Assembly (NCBI GenBank): GCA_017512425.1
Contig: JAFWGI010000005.1
Location: 186,001 to 250,000 of the forward strand
DNA from: Hyphomicrobium sp.
Lineage (GTDB): Bacteria > Pseudomonadota > Alphaproteobacteria > Rhizobiales > Hyphomicrobiaceae
Reading direction: 5' to 3'
Length of the DNA stretch: 64,000 nt
This document shows positions 47,900-57,350 of the stretch, piece after piece (within the stretch, counting starts at the first letter, position 1; the number at the start of each line of letters is the position of its first letter). The notes below the pieces were generated by a model. The model saw nothing but the letters and a program-made list of their open reading frames with translations, searched no databases and was not told the origin of the DNA. The position numbers and the translations under genes are program-made.

Positions 47900-49219
47900 C
47901 TAGCTCGCGAGGCGCAGCGTATTGAGCTTCTTTGCGATATCCTTGAACGACTGCTTCAATTGAGCGCCGGTTTTCGCATCGAAGAAGTTCGACGTGCCGG
48001 ACGCGCAGGCTTCAAGTTCGCTCAAAGCGCGCGCGTTCGTTAGATCGAAGCCAACCGTATAGATCGTGATGCCCTTGCCTTTAATACCGTCGCACAGCGA
48101 TCGGAACTGGGCATACGATTCATCGCTTTGCGTCGCGGCCGAGGTGTTGCCGCCTGTCAGGTAGGACGTGTTGAACTCGCCATCCGACATGATGATCATG
48201 TGCTTCCGGATTTCTTTGTCTTCGTAGTCGCCGGGAGCGCTGCTGCCGAGAACACTCGCCCATTGCGGCGACAGCAGATACCAGCCCCAGGCCGATCCAA
48301 TGTGCCCTGCGGTCGCGCCCGATGCCGAGTAGCTGTCGATCGTCGAGTTGACGATGTCTTTCTGGCTTTTGCCCTGCAGGCCCAGAACCGTTGCGCCGGG
48401 GCAAACGTAGTTGCCGTACGGCGTCGTCGGTACGTTCGGCAGTTTGTCGGCGCCGACAGGCGGCGCGTCTGTTGCAGCGTTCGACCCCTGGCGTTCAATC
48501 ACGCAAGTGTCCTGATTGGCGCCAGCGGCGTTGGTGCACGTCCATCTGTAATTTGACTTGTAGCAGTTCGTCGCCGGCGGCACTTCCGTAACCGAGGGCG
48601 CCAGCGCGCCGGCGTTGACGGAGGCTGAATACGGCGCCAGCGCGATACGCACAGCGTCTTCATTCAATGCGCCGTTGTACAATTCATCGACGACGTCCTT
48701 CGCCGCCGCCTTCATATCGGCGAGCTTGTTGTTGGTGTTCATCGAACCCGTAATATCGAGCACCATCGCGAGTTCGATCTTTTTCATGTCGAACACGACC
48801 TTCGACGTGCGGATTACGTCGACATCGTCTTGAGGCGCGATAACGGGTGTGATCGTCGCCCCCAGCTTGGCCTTGCCGATGACTTCGACGGTATTCATCG
48901 ACCGGTCGATTTTAACGGTTGGCGTGTCGAGCGACTTGGCTTTCACGCCCGTCATTGCCATGGCAGACGCGAAATTGGCAGCGACGACGGCTGCGATATC
49001 TTCGTCGTTGAGCGTCTCATCAGGCAGAAGTTTCGCACCGGCCAAAGCGGCTGCGTCAAGGGCGGCCTGCAATCGGTCCGTATAGTTGTAATATCTCGAC
49101 GAATCGATTGCTAGGCCAATGAGGCCGAATAGTACGATACAGCTAATACCGAATAGAATGGATACGGAGCCGCGGTCGTCATCGCGAAACGTTGACACGA
49201 TTGCACGCAGGCCGCGCAT
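47900..49219 (-). CDS. TadG-like pilus-associated protein with von Willebrand factor A domain (paralogue 1)
   Basis: This is a 439-residue protein. The N-terminus DDDRGSVSILFGISCIVLFG is the Flp-pilus TadE/TadG-type segment with one membrane helix (about 20-42). A periplasmic part follows, then a vWA domain from about 150. Its metal-adhesion start is VLDITGSMN (DxTxS type), later MIIMSDGEFNTSY. The insert holds at least five cysteines (NCYKSNYRWTC, DTCVIER, YVCPG). A second copy of the same architecture lies 301 bases upstream on the same strand. No tadA, B, C or secretin is nearby. A role in surface attachment is an inference. Confidence 0.85.
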   Translation of the reverse strand: MRGLRAIVSTFRDDDRGSVSILFGISCIVLFGLIGLAIDSSRYYNYTDRLQAALDAAALAGAKLLPDETLNDEDIAAVVAANFASAMAMTGVKAKSLDTPTVKIDRSMNTVEVIGKAKLGATITPVIAPQDDVDVIRTSKVVFDMKKIELAMVLDITGSMNTNNKLADMKAAAKDVVDELYNGALNEDAVRIALAPYSASVNAGALAPSVTEVPPATNCYKSNYRWTCTNAAGANQDTCVIERQGSNAATDAPPVGADKLPNVPTTPYGNYVCPGATVLGLQGKSQKDIVNSTIDSYSASGATAGHIGSAWGWYLLSPQWASVLGSSAPGDYEDKEIRKHMIIMSDGEFNTSYLTGGNTSAATQSDESYAQFRSLCDGIKGKGITIYTVGFDLTNARALSELEACASGTSNFFDAKTGAQLKQSFKDIAKKLNTLRLAS

Positions 49220-49520
49220 TTAAAAGACTCCACGCCATAGATATGAATTGCTGTGACGTTCAATATTTATAAAAAGCCATGCGAAATCGTTAGAATGGTC
49301 AGCAACAGGAGCATAATCGGAGCGACTGGTGAATGCGCTGTTTAGGTGCGCGCCTATATGGGAAATATCCCGAGAACGCATATTGCGCCGCCCCACGCTT
49401 TTGGCGGGTTAATTCCGAATAACGGTTCAGATCATCGGCCCGTTTGCAGATATAAAGAAATTAGGCGCCCCCGAATTGGAGGCGCCTTTGTATATCGATT
49501 TTTTTGTTTTATCGTGCCTG
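49220..49520. other. 301-base AT-rich gap between the two vWA genes
   Basis: This gap contains a weak terminator for the upstream vWA gene (49451-49487). Near 49219 there is an AT-rich stretch with a ribosome-site-like GGAG before the downstream vWA ATG. No protein-coding signal is visible. Its base composition is clearly more AT-rich than the surroundings, which fits a promoter for the downstream copy. Confidence 0.5.
49451..49487 (-). terminator. Weak terminator after the second vWA gene
   Basis: On the minus strand aggcgcc (49487-49481) pairs with ggcgcct (49469-49463) around an 11-base loop and is followed by aatttctttata. The T-tract is interrupted, so efficiency is uncertain. Confidence 0.5.
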
Positions 49521-50819
49521 TTATTTGGAAATACGGAGTGACGATAGCTTATCCGCGAATTTGTCAAATGCCGCCGACAGTTCGTCCCCGTTGGCGGCAT
49601 TGGCGTAATAGCCATCACCCTTGGTTGCGCAGGCCTTAAGCGTTTCTTGAGCATCTTTCGGCGCATCGAAGGCGACAGCGAACACCAGAACATCTTTGCC
49701 GGGGGCCTTCATCGCGTCGCACATCTTGACGGCCTGCGTTTTCGACCAGTTGGTTTTGTCGGCCTTGTCGCCGTGAAACGCCGTGTTGAAGCTACCGTCG
49801 GTCATCAACACGACGGCTTTAATCAGCTTGTCGTCGGCAACGCGCGCATAGGGGTCAGGCGCGCTGTCGCCGCCGAACGTGCCGCTCCACTTGTCTGACA
49901 CGAGGTTCCACGCCCACTGGATTCCGAGGTGACCTGCGGTCCAGCCTTGCGCCTTGAAGCCATTGACCGAACGGATCAGTGCGTCGCGATCGTCCGAAAG
50001 CGGCTGCAGCGTCGCAGACGGGCATTCGAATGCATTCTTCGGCGTTGAGCCATCCGAATTGTCGATGTCGTCCTTGCCATCTTCCTTGACGAGGAACGGC
50101 TGTGCGATCGCAGCATCGTCATTGATGGCTGCTGCCTTGCGCTCGGTGACGCAGCCATCTTTGCTGCGGCTCTTGGTGACCGCGGCCGCGTAGGCGCCGA
50201 CGTTAACGCCCGAGGAATACGGCGCCAAACCGATACGCACGCGGTGGCTTGCCGATTTCTGTTCCGGAATGAGACGTTCGGCGAACTGTTCGAAAGCTCC
50301 CTTAAGAGAGTCAATCTTGCGCTTGCCACCGCGGACTTCGTCCATCGAGCCGGTGATGTCCAGCGCCATGCCGACTTCGATATCCTTCTGCAGATACGTT
50401 GCCTCGGAAACGACAGGGATGCTCATTTCCGTAAATCCGCCGACGCGCGCCAAGGTCATCTTAACCTTCGATTGCACGTCGATGTCGATGGTGCCTTGTT
50501 CGCGATTGACCGTGATCGTCGGCGCGCCGATCGTTCCCATAGCCTTGGCCGGCTTGACGTTCTCGGTGAAATAGGTCGTCGCCAGGGTGACGATGTCGCT
50601 GTCCGACAAGTTGCCGTCGAGCAAGGCGCGCCCAGCGGCCAGTGACGCGGCGTCGACGGCGCTCGAAATCTTCGAGCGCATATCAATAGCGCGGCTGTAG
50701 TCGACGGCGATCGCGCCCATGAAGAACAGCATGAACGTCATCAGACCAAACAGCACCGCAACGGCGCCCCGGTCATCCGAGCTGAACTTCTTAACGATCA
50801 GCTTACAACGCGTCAGCAT
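49521..50819 (-). CDS. TadG-like pilus-associated protein with von Willebrand factor A domain (paralogue 2)
   Basis: This 432-residue protein is a paralogue of the next gene downstream. The N-terminus is KFSSDDRGAVAVLFGLM followed by one membrane helix (to about residue 38), then VDAASLAAGRALL. The vWA domain begins at VGMALDITGSMDE and has VVLMTDGSFNTAF. Shared with paralogue 1 are the cysteine motifs GCVTER and ECPSAT and the run WTAGHLGIQWAWNLVS. ATG 50819 is chosen because GGAGAG lies five bases upstream; a longer frame to 50909 adds nothing conserved. The two genes look like a tandem duplication. Confidence 0.86.
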   Translation of the reverse strand: MLTRCKLIVKKFSSDDRGAVAVLFGLMTFMLFFMGAIAVDYSRAIDMRSKISSAVDAASLAAGRALLDGNLSDSDIVTLATTYFTENVKPAKAMGTIGAPTITVNREQGTIDIDVQSKVKMTLARVGGFTEMSIPVVSEATYLQKDIEVGMALDITGSMDEVRGGKRKIDSLKGAFEQFAERLIPEQKSASHRVRIGLAPYSSGVNVGAYAAAVTKSRSKDGCVTERKAAAINDDAAIAQPFLVKEDGKDDIDNSDGSTPKNAFECPSATLQPLSDDRDALIRSVNGFKAQGWTAGHLGIQWAWNLVSDKWSGTFGGDSAPDPYARVADDKLIKAVVLMTDGSFNTAFHGDKADKTNWSKTQAVKMCDAMKAPGKDVLVFAVAFDAPKDAQETLKACATKGDGYYANAANGDELSAAFDKFADKLSSLRISK

Positions 50820-50973
50820 GTGTCTCTCCGTGAAACATCGGCAGGTGATGTTCACGGGATTTGCAACACGAGTGCCGCTGTGCGCCGTCCGGCTGGACCG
50901 CGACGCCACGGCTCAGCGCGTGGTATAGAAACCGTTAAGCGGAGTCTGAAGAGGAACGAACGGGCGCTGGCTT

Positions 50974-51216
50974 TCAGAAGTCGCTGGCGATGCCGCCTTT
51001 TTCCCAGTCGCCGAAGCGCACCGGATCGGGACCGTCGCGTCCGCCAACCTCTTTTACTGAAGAGGCCTGATCGGCTTGGCGCTGGCGGCGCTCTGCGGCT
51101 TCTGCGAGCGCGCGCTGCGCTTCAGGCGTTAAGACGCGCACCCGAGTGCACGCAGCCGGCGTACCGGCAGCTTTCGCCTCCGTCGTCGCATCATCACCAA
51201 GTGCCTTCGTCGTCAT
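50974..51216 (-). CDS. DUF1674 / SdhAF4-type succinate dehydrogenase assembly factor
   Basis: The 80-residue protein ends with GGRDGPDPVRFGDWEKGG and a terminal Asp-Phe, the hallmark of the DUF1674 family. Eukaryotic SdhAF4 (Sdh8) chaperones the flavinated SdhA subunit; the bacterial homologue is presumed to do the same. No sdh gene is in the window. It is divergent from htpX. Confidence 0.85.
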   Translation of the reverse strand: MTTKALGDDATTEAKAAGTPAACTRVRVLTPEAQRALAEAAERRQRQADQASSVKEVGGRDGPDPVRFGDWEKGGIASDF

Positions 51217-51353
51217 GTGCGCGTCCTTGCAATAGGCGCCGCGTGCGATAGCCGTTTTACCAAACCCCTTAACCCGGGCCGGTTGACGTCATATATATCA
51301 GCGTGAACCGGCGGGCCAAAGCCCAAGTGCCGCGCCCGGGGGAGATGTGACCG

Positions 51354-52364
51354 ATGCCTATGAATTACGCCAAAACGGCTTTGTTGCTGGCTGCGCTGAC
51401 GGCGATTTTCGTCGCGATGGGCGCGCTGGTTGGTGGCCGTTCGGGCCTCATGGTCGCGTTCGTCGTTGCGCTGGTCATGAATATCGTCAGTCTCTGGAAA
51501 TCCGACACGATGGTCTTGAAGATGTTCAAGGCCCAGGAAGTCGATCGCTCGACTGCGCCGGACCTCGTCGATCTCGTCCATCAACTTGCACAACGTGCCG
51601 AGCTGCCGCCGCCGCGCGTCTACATCCTGAATAATCCGCAGCCTAACGCCTTCGCGACCGGCAGAAGTCCATCGCGCTCCGCCGTGGCTGTGTCGACGGG
51701 ACTGATGGAAACGCTCGATCGGGAAGAACTCGCTGGCGTCATCGCGCACGAGCTTGCGCATATTAAAAACCGTGACACGCTGACGATGGCGGTCGCCGCA
51801 ACGATCGGCGGCGCGGTCTCGATGTTTGCCCAGTACCTGCAAATCGGCGCGATCTTCGGCTCGGGCCGCAACGACGACCGCGGTATGGGCATGATCGGCA
51901 CGCTTGCGGCCATGATCCTCGCGCCGCTGGCGGCGATGATGGTGCAAATGTCGATCAGCCGTTCGCGCGAATATGCCGCCGACCGCATGGGCGCGATGAT
52001 CGTCGGCAATCCTCTGTGGCTGGCGTCCGCGCTGCAAAAGATCAACGCCAAAGCGCGGCAGATCATAAATCGGCGTGCCGAAGAAATACCTGCGGCGGCG
52101 CACATGTTCATCATCAATCCGCTGAACGGGCGCGGTATCGACAGCATGTTCTCAACGCATCCCAACGTTGACAACCGCATCGCTGAGCTCGAAGAGCTCG
52201 CACGCGAAATGGGCGTTGCCGGAACGCTCTCCGCCGATGCCGGTTCGCCATCGTCGTCAGAAGACGGCACAGACCCTGCCGCATCACCAGGCGAATCTGG
52301 CGCTCCGCGGGATGTTTGGATCGCTGGCCAAAGTCACGGCCGTCCGCGCCGGCCTTGGGGTTGA
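51354..52364 (+). CDS. htpX: Membrane zinc metalloprotease HtpX
   Basis: HtpX degrades damaged inner-membrane proteins. The 336-residue protein has two N-terminal membrane helices (about 7-26 and 32-48), the zinc site HELAH at 132-136, two further membrane segments (about 145-165 and 182-200), and the third-ligand motif [12 protein letters not shown]. The tail of about 40 residues is Ser/Gly-rich and unconserved. A GGGGGAG site precedes ATG 51354. rsmB begins four bases after the stop, so they share a transcript. Confidence 0.96.
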   Translation: MPMNYAKTALLLAALTAIFVAMGALVGGRSGLMVAFVVALVMNIVSLWKSDTMVLKMFKAQEVDRSTAPDLVDLVHQLAQRAELPPPRVYILNNPQPNAFATGRSPSRSAVAVSTGLMETLDREELAGVIAHELAHIKNRDTLTMAVAATIGGAVSMFAQYLQIGAIFGSGRNDDRGMGMIGTLAAMILAPLAAMMVQMSISRSREYAADRMGAMIVGNPLWLASALQKINAKARQIINRRAEEIPAAAHMFIINPLNGRGIDSMFSTHPNVDNRIAELEELAREMGVAGTLSADAGSPSSSEDGTDPAASPGESGAPRDVWIAGQSHGRPRRPWG

Positions 52365-52367
52365 TGC

Positions 52368-53792
52368 GTGAGTTCTGATTCAACGACGCCCACCAAGACA
52401 CCTAAACCCAGAAAGCCTGGCCCGCTGCGCGAGAACCCGCGCCGCGGCAAGGATTTCAAATGGCAGACGGCGCCGGTACGCGCGCCCGCCGGTATGGTCG
52501 CGCGCGATGTCGCCGTGTCGGCGTTGTTTTCGGTATTTGTCGAAAAGCGCGCGTTCGACGATGTCTTCAACAAAGCCGCCGATGGCCGCCATCTGGAACC
52601 GCGCGACCGCGGATTTGCACGTCTTATTGCGGCGACTGTTCTGCGTCATCACGGCGAGCTGCGTGCCGTCATCGCCAATTGCCTCGAAAAGCCGTTACGC
52701 GAACGCCAGGGCCGTCTCGAACAAATCCTGCTCGCCGGCGCGGCTCAATTGCTGTTTCTCGATACACCGCCGCACGCCGCAATTTCGCTCGCCGTCGATC
52801 AATGCCGCGCCGACAGTGCCGCGAAACGCTTCGCATCACTGACCAACGCGGTTCTGCGGCGTGTCGCCAGAGAAGGCCGCGATCACCTCGCGACGCTCGA
52901 TGCCATAACGCTCAATATCCCGCCGTGGTTGATCGCGCGATGGCAGGCGGCCTATGGCGATCAAACCGCGCGCGCCATTGCTTTGGCGTCGCTGTCGGAA
53001 GCAGCGCTCGATCTGACGGTTAAATCCGACGCAAAAGACTGGGCCGAACGCCTCGATGGCATTGCGTTGAAATCGGGCTCGGTTCGCCTCAAGTCCGCTG
53101 GCCGCATCGAAGATCTCGAAGGTTATGATGCGGGTCACTGGTGGGTCCAGGATGCGGCAGCGGCATTGCCCGCAAAACTCCTCGGTGACATCGCTGGTAA
53201 GGACGTCGCCGATCTCTGCGCTGCGCCGGGCGGAAAGACTGCGCAGCTTGCGGCGGCCGGTGCCCACGTCACGGCCGTCGACAAGTCGCCGGGTCGTCTC
53301 AACCGTCTCAAAGAAAATCTTTCCCGGCTCGGACTTGATGCGGAAACGTATGTAGCTGACGCCGCCGAATTCGCACCCGGGCGCCTGTTCGATGCGATCC
53401 TGATCGACGCGCCGTGCACGGCAACGGGAACCATCCGTCGCCATCCCGATATTCTGATCCTGAAGCGCGATGAAGACGTCGCGGCCCTCGCCGCGCTGCA
53501 GGCCCGCATCCTGAACGGCGCCGCCGCGTCTTTGAAGCCGGGCGGCACACTCGTCTATTGCACCTGTTCGTTTGAGCCCGAAGAAGGCAGCGCGCAAATC
53601 GATGATTTCCTCAAAGCCCATCCCGAGTTTCGCCGCGCACCGATCGACGCCGCGGCGCTCGGCCTCGATCCCGCGTGGATTTCGCCCGCCTGCGATCTCC
53701 GTACGCTGCCGTCGCACCTATCAGAACTGCCCGAAGGCATGACCGGCATGGATGGGTTTTTCGCGGCGAAATTGATACGCGCCGCACCTTGA
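52368..53792 (+). CDS. rsmB: 16S rRNA m5C967 methyltransferase-like protein RsmB
   Basis: The 474-residue protein has a NusB-like RNA-binding domain (about 45-170) and an NOP2/Sun-type methyltransferase domain (about 245-470). The SAM site is ADLCAAPGGKTAQLA, and the two motif cysteines are in DAPCTATGTIRRHPD and VYCTCSFEPEE. The first 40 residues are basic and extended. Start is GTG 52368, directly behind htpX. This is the Fmu/RsmB group, which methylates C967 in E. coli. Confidence 0.94.
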   Translation: MSSDSTTPTKTPKPRKPGPLRENPRRGKDFKWQTAPVRAPAGMVARDVAVSALFSVFVEKRAFDDVFNKAADGRHLEPRDRGFARLIAATVLRHHGELRAVIANCLEKPLRERQGRLEQILLAGAAQLLFLDTPPHAAISLAVDQCRADSAAKRFASLTNAVLRRVAREGRDHLATLDAITLNIPPWLIARWQAAYGDQTARAIALASLSEAALDLTVKSDAKDWAERLDGIALKSGSVRLKSAGRIEDLEGYDAGHWWVQDAAAALPAKLLGDIAGKDVADLCAAPGGKTAQLAAAGAHVTAVDKSPGRLNRLKENLSRLGLDAETYVADAAEFAPGRLFDAILIDAPCTATGTIRRHPDILILKRDEDVAALAALQARILNGAAASLKPGGTLVYCTCSFEPEEGSAQIDDFLKAHPEFRRAPIDAAALGLDPAWISPACDLRTLPSHLSELPEGMTGMDGFFAAKLIRAAP

Positions 53793-53931
53793 GCGCGTGA
53801 CCTCGCGGTCCTCTCAACAGCCAATCGTCTGCTCCAGCGGGCTATCGCCTTGTTTTGGCGCCACGGAGGGGGTAACCGGATTTTGGCGCTTCGCGGCGCC
53901 GAAGAGGACGAACGGCGGTTACGGGGAGCGC

Positions 53932-55668
53932 ATGACCGGCCTAAGCCTGGCTGAACGGATCAAGATCCGCACGCTTTCCGCCGAGCAGGCCCGGCGCAGC
54001 GCTTTGACACGCGCGCTGTCTTCGCCGCTGTTGCGCTGGCGGTATGGCAGCGCCAGCGCCGACCAGATTCTCATCGTCCCGCAAGAACTCCGCGCCGCCG
54101 ATCCGAGCTTCTGGTTTGAAGTCGAGAGCGATCACTTCGGCCTGGCGTCGGAAATCGCCGATCTCAAAGGCGCGTCGCCGTTTGGCATCGTGCCGCCGAG
54201 CGATGCCTGGGCGCGTGAGCTGCACGGCTTCGGTTGGTTGCGGCACTTAGCGGCCGCCGAGAGCGATGATGCGTCGGCTGCTGCACGTCAGTATGTCCTC
54301 GATTGGATCAAGATCAACCGAACGCCGCGCGGCATCGCCGCCGAGCCCGCCGTCATTGGCCGTCGCCTGATGTCGTGGATCGCGCACGCGAACATGCTGC
54401 TCGAAGGCACCGACGCAAAAACTTATACGACGATCATGTCGAGCGTCGGCGAACAGGTTCTCGTGCTCAACGCGACGTGGCGCAACGCGCCGGACGGCGT
54501 GCCGCGCATGGTCAGTCTGATCGCGCTCGTGCTCGCCGATCTCGCCGTCTCAGGTCACGATCGGCAAATCGCCGATGCCGAAGCGGCGTTGGTATCCGAA
54601 CTGAAACGCCAAATTCTCGACGATGGCGGCCACGTCAGCCGCAACCCGAGCGTGCTCGCCGACCTCGTGCTTGATTTGCTGCCGCTCGGCCAGTGCTTCC
54701 AGGCGCGCGGCCGGCAAGCGCCGGAAGAAGTTGCCGACGTCTGCAAGAAAGCGCTGGCGTTTCTGCGCTTCATGCGCCTCGGTGACGGAATGCTGGCGCG
54801 CTTCAACGGCGTCAGCACGGGATCTCCGGCTGGTCTTGCAACCGTGCTCGGCTATTCGGCTGGCGAACTCGATGCGGTCGGCTCGGCGGATGCGTCAGGC
54901 TATGCCCGGCTCGAACGCGGCGAGACGGTCATTATTGCCGACACCGGAACGCCACCGGCGCTTGAGGTCGCGACCGAAGCGCAGGCCGGCGCACTCTCAT
55001 TCGAGATGACGTCGCGTGCTCGGCTTATTTTCGTCAATGGCGGCTTTCCAGGCCCGGCGGATTCGACTTGGAATTCCGTCGCGCGCGCCACCGCCAGCCA
55101 CAACACGTTGTGCCTCGCCGAAACGTCGTCGTCGCGCCTTGTACGCCACGCCAAACTCGAAAACATTGTCGGCGGATTGCCGATCCGCGGCCCGGACATG
55201 GTCGCAGCCCGCCTCAGCGATGAGGGCGGCAAAGCTGTGCTTGCCGGCAGCCACGATGGCTATGCGCAACGCTTCGGCCTGATGCACTTCCGCCGTATCG
55301 GCCTTTCGCAAAACGGCGATACCGTCGAAGGCATCGACCGCCTGGAGCCGCCGCAAGGCCGTCTTCGCCTCAAGGCCGATCTGCCGTATGCGATCCACTT
55401 CCACCTGCATCCGGATTGCCGCTGTGAGCGCCTGCCGCAGCGCGGAGCCTGCCGCATCCTGGTCAACGATGGCCAAGTCTGGACATTCACCGCCGAGGGC
55501 GCCGACCTCACCATCGAAGACGGCCTCTATTTCGTCGACAGCGCTGGTCCGCGGCCGAGCGTGCAGATCGTGCTGCGTGGCGCGACGTTTGGTGAATCGG
55601 AAATCCGCTGGCGCGCCGTCGGCACGTTCGCGACCGATGGCTTGCCGCCGCTTCCCACCAAAGGTTAG
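53932..55668 (+). CDS. Heparinase II/III-like protein
   Basis: The 578-residue protein has an N-terminal alpha/alpha-toroid-like part (about 80-300, with [15 protein letters not shown] and [19 protein letters not shown]). The C-terminal beta part has SHNTLCLAE and [11 protein letters not shown] and resembles the heparinase II/III domain. The conserved GGHxSRNP and ASHNT motifs carry the histidine and tyrosine/asparagine positions used by such lyases. No signal peptide is evident, so a cytoplasmic or unconventional location is possible. ATG 53932 has GGGGAG only three bases upstream, which leaves the start open. The substrate is unknown. Confidence 0.83.
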   Translation: MTGLSLAERIKIRTLSAEQARRSALTRALSSPLLRWRYGSASADQILIVPQELRAADPSFWFEVESDHFGLASEIADLKGASPFGIVPPSDAWARELHGFGWLRHLAAAESDDASAAARQYVLDWIKINRTPRGIAAEPAVIGRRLMSWIAHANMLLEGTDAKTYTTIMSSVGEQVLVLNATWRNAPDGVPRMVSLIALVLADLAVSGHDRQIADAEAALVSELKRQILDDGGHVSRNPSVLADLVLDLLPLGQCFQARGRQAPEEVADVCKKALAFLRFMRLGDGMLARFNGVSTGSPAGLATVLGYSAGELDAVGSADASGYARLERGETVIIADTGTPPALEVATEAQAGALSFEMTSRARLIFVNGGFPGPADSTWNSVARATASHNTLCLAETSSSRLVRHAKLENIVGGLPIRGPDMVAARLSDEGGKAVLAGSHDGYAQRFGLMHFRRIGLSQNGDTVEGIDRLEPPQGRLRLKADLPYAIHFHLHPDCRCERLPQRGACRILVNDGQVWTFTAEGADLTIEDGLYFVDSAGPRPSVQIVLRGATFGESEIRWRAVGTFATDGLPPLPTKG

Positions 55669-55763
55669 AGCGGCAGTTGCGCGCGTGCGCTTGGCGGCCA
55701 TTTGCATCAGGGAATGATCGTGTTAACCGGCGTCACGCTGCTCAAAGCACGACGAGGGGTATC

Positions 55764-57347
55764 ATGGCCGACCAGAAAATCCGCCGCGCACTGCTGTCGG
55801 TTTCCGTCAAGACCGGATTGATCGAGTTTGCGCGCGCGCTGCACGATCATGGCGTCGCCCTCGTGTCGACAGGCGGCACGTCGGCGGCCATCAAAGCGGC
55901 AGGTCTCCCGGTTACCGACGTCGCTGATCTGACCGGCTTTCCCGAAATGATGGATGGACGCGTCAAGACTTTGCACCCGAAAGTCCACGGCGGCCTGCTC
56001 GCCATTCGCGGCAACGCCGAACACGACAAGGCATCCTCGACGCACGGCATCGCGCCGATCGATCTGCTCGTCGTCAATCTTTATCCATTTGAAGAAACGG
56101 TCGCCAAGGGTGCGGCCTACGATGATTGCGTTGAGAATATCGACGTCGGTGGTCCTGCCATGATCCGCGGCGCCGCGAAAAATCACGAGTCGGTCACGGT
56201 CATCGTCGAAGGCGCTGACTACCAGCGCGTCCTCGATGCCATGTCGGCGAACGCAGGCGCCACGACGTTGGCCCTTCGCCGTGAACTCGCGGCCAAAGCC
56301 TTCGCGCGCACGGCGGCCTATGATGCGGCGATCAGCAATTGGTTCGCGGAGCAGAACAAGACAGAAGCACCAGAATGGCGCGCGTTCGGTGGCCGCCTCG
56401 GCCAAGCGCTGCGCTACGGCGAAAACCCGCATCAATCGGCGGCGATGTACATTTCCGATTGCCACCGCTTGGGTGTCGCAACCGCGCGCCAAGTGCAGGG
56501 CAAGGAACTCTCGTACAACAACATCAATGACACCGACGCCGCGTTCGAGCTTGTTTCGGAATTCGGCGCGCGTGTGCCAGCCGTCGCCATCATTAAGCAC
56601 GCCAATCCGTGCGGCGTCGCCGAAGGTTCATCGCTGAAAGACGCCTACCTGAAAGCGCTTGCCTGCGACCCCGTCAGCGCGTTCGGCGGCATCATCGCGC
56701 TCAATCAGACGCTCGATGCCGACGCCGCAGAGGAAATCGGCAAAGTCTTCACCGAAGTCATCATTGCACCCGATGCGACGGCCGACGCCAAAGCGATTCT
56801 CGCCGCCAAGAAAAACCTGCGCCTGCTTCTGACCGGCGGTCTCGCCGATCCGTCAGCCACCGGTCTCACGGTCAAATCCATTGCGGGCGGACTGCTGGTG
56901 CAGTCACGCGATAGCGGCATCGTCGATACGCTCGATCTGAAAGTCGTCACCAAGCGCGCGCCGAGCCCGCAAGAAATGGCCGACCTCAAATTTGCGTTCC
57001 GCGTCGCCAAGCACGTCAAATCCAATGCCATCGTGTACGCGAAAAGCGGCGCAACGGTCGGCATCGGTGCCGGTCAAATGAGCCGGGTCGATTCAGCCCG
57101 CATCGCCGCATTGAAAGCCGGCGATGCCGCCAAAGTCGCGGGCTCAATCGAAGCCGCGACACGCGGCTCAGTCGTCGCGTCGGATGCCTTCTTCCCATTC
57201 GCCGACGGATTGATCACGGCGGCGAATGCTGGTGCCACGGCGGTCATTCAGCCTGGCGGGTCGATGCGCGACGACGAGGTCATCAAGGCTGCCGACGAGC
57301 GCGGGCTCGCAATGGTCTTCACCGGCATGCGCCACTTCCGGCACTGA
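55764..57347 (+). CDS. purH: Bifunctional AICAR transformylase / IMP cyclohydrolase
   Basis: PurH catalyses the last two steps of IMP synthesis. The 527-residue protein matches the E. coli length of 529. The IMP cyclohydrolase half (1-about 150) has [12 protein letters not shown] and [13 protein letters not shown]. The transformylase half has [19 protein letters not shown] and the catalytic lysine-histidine region, and ends FTGMRHFRH. The usual SVSDKTG at the N-terminus reads SVSVKTG here. ATG 55764 has GAGGGG about eight bases upstream. The 95 bases between it and the heparinase-like gene hold no clear element. It ends three bases from the convergent transporter. Confidence 0.97.
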   Translation: MADQKIRRALLSVSVKTGLIEFARALHDHGVALVSTGGTSAAIKAAGLPVTDVADLTGFPEMMDGRVKTLHPKVHGGLLAIRGNAEHDKASSTHGIAPIDLLVVNLYPFEETVAKGAAYDDCVENIDVGGPAMIRGAAKNHESVTVIVEGADYQRVLDAMSANAGATTLALRRELAAKAFARTAAYDAAISNWFAEQNKTEAPEWRAFGGRLGQALRYGENPHQSAAMYISDCHRLGVATARQVQGKELSYNNINDTDAAFELVSEFGARVPAVAIIKHANPCGVAEGSSLKDAYLKALACDPVSAFGGIIALNQTLDADAAEEIGKVFTEVIIAPDATADAKAILAAKKNLRLLLTGGLADPSATGLTVKSIAGGLLVQSRDSGIVDTLDLKVVTKRAPSPQEMADLKFAFRVAKHVKSNAIVYAKSGATVGIGAGQMSRVDSARIAALKAGDAAKVAGSIEAATRGSVVASDAFFPFADGLITAANAGATAVIQPGGSMRDDEVIKAADERGLAMVFTGMRHFRH

Positions 57348-57350
57348 CGT

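Noticed and set aside
47900..50819. Complete tad pilus operon
   Set aside because: Only two TadG-like genes are present; ATPase, membrane platform, secretin and pilin genes are absent from the window.
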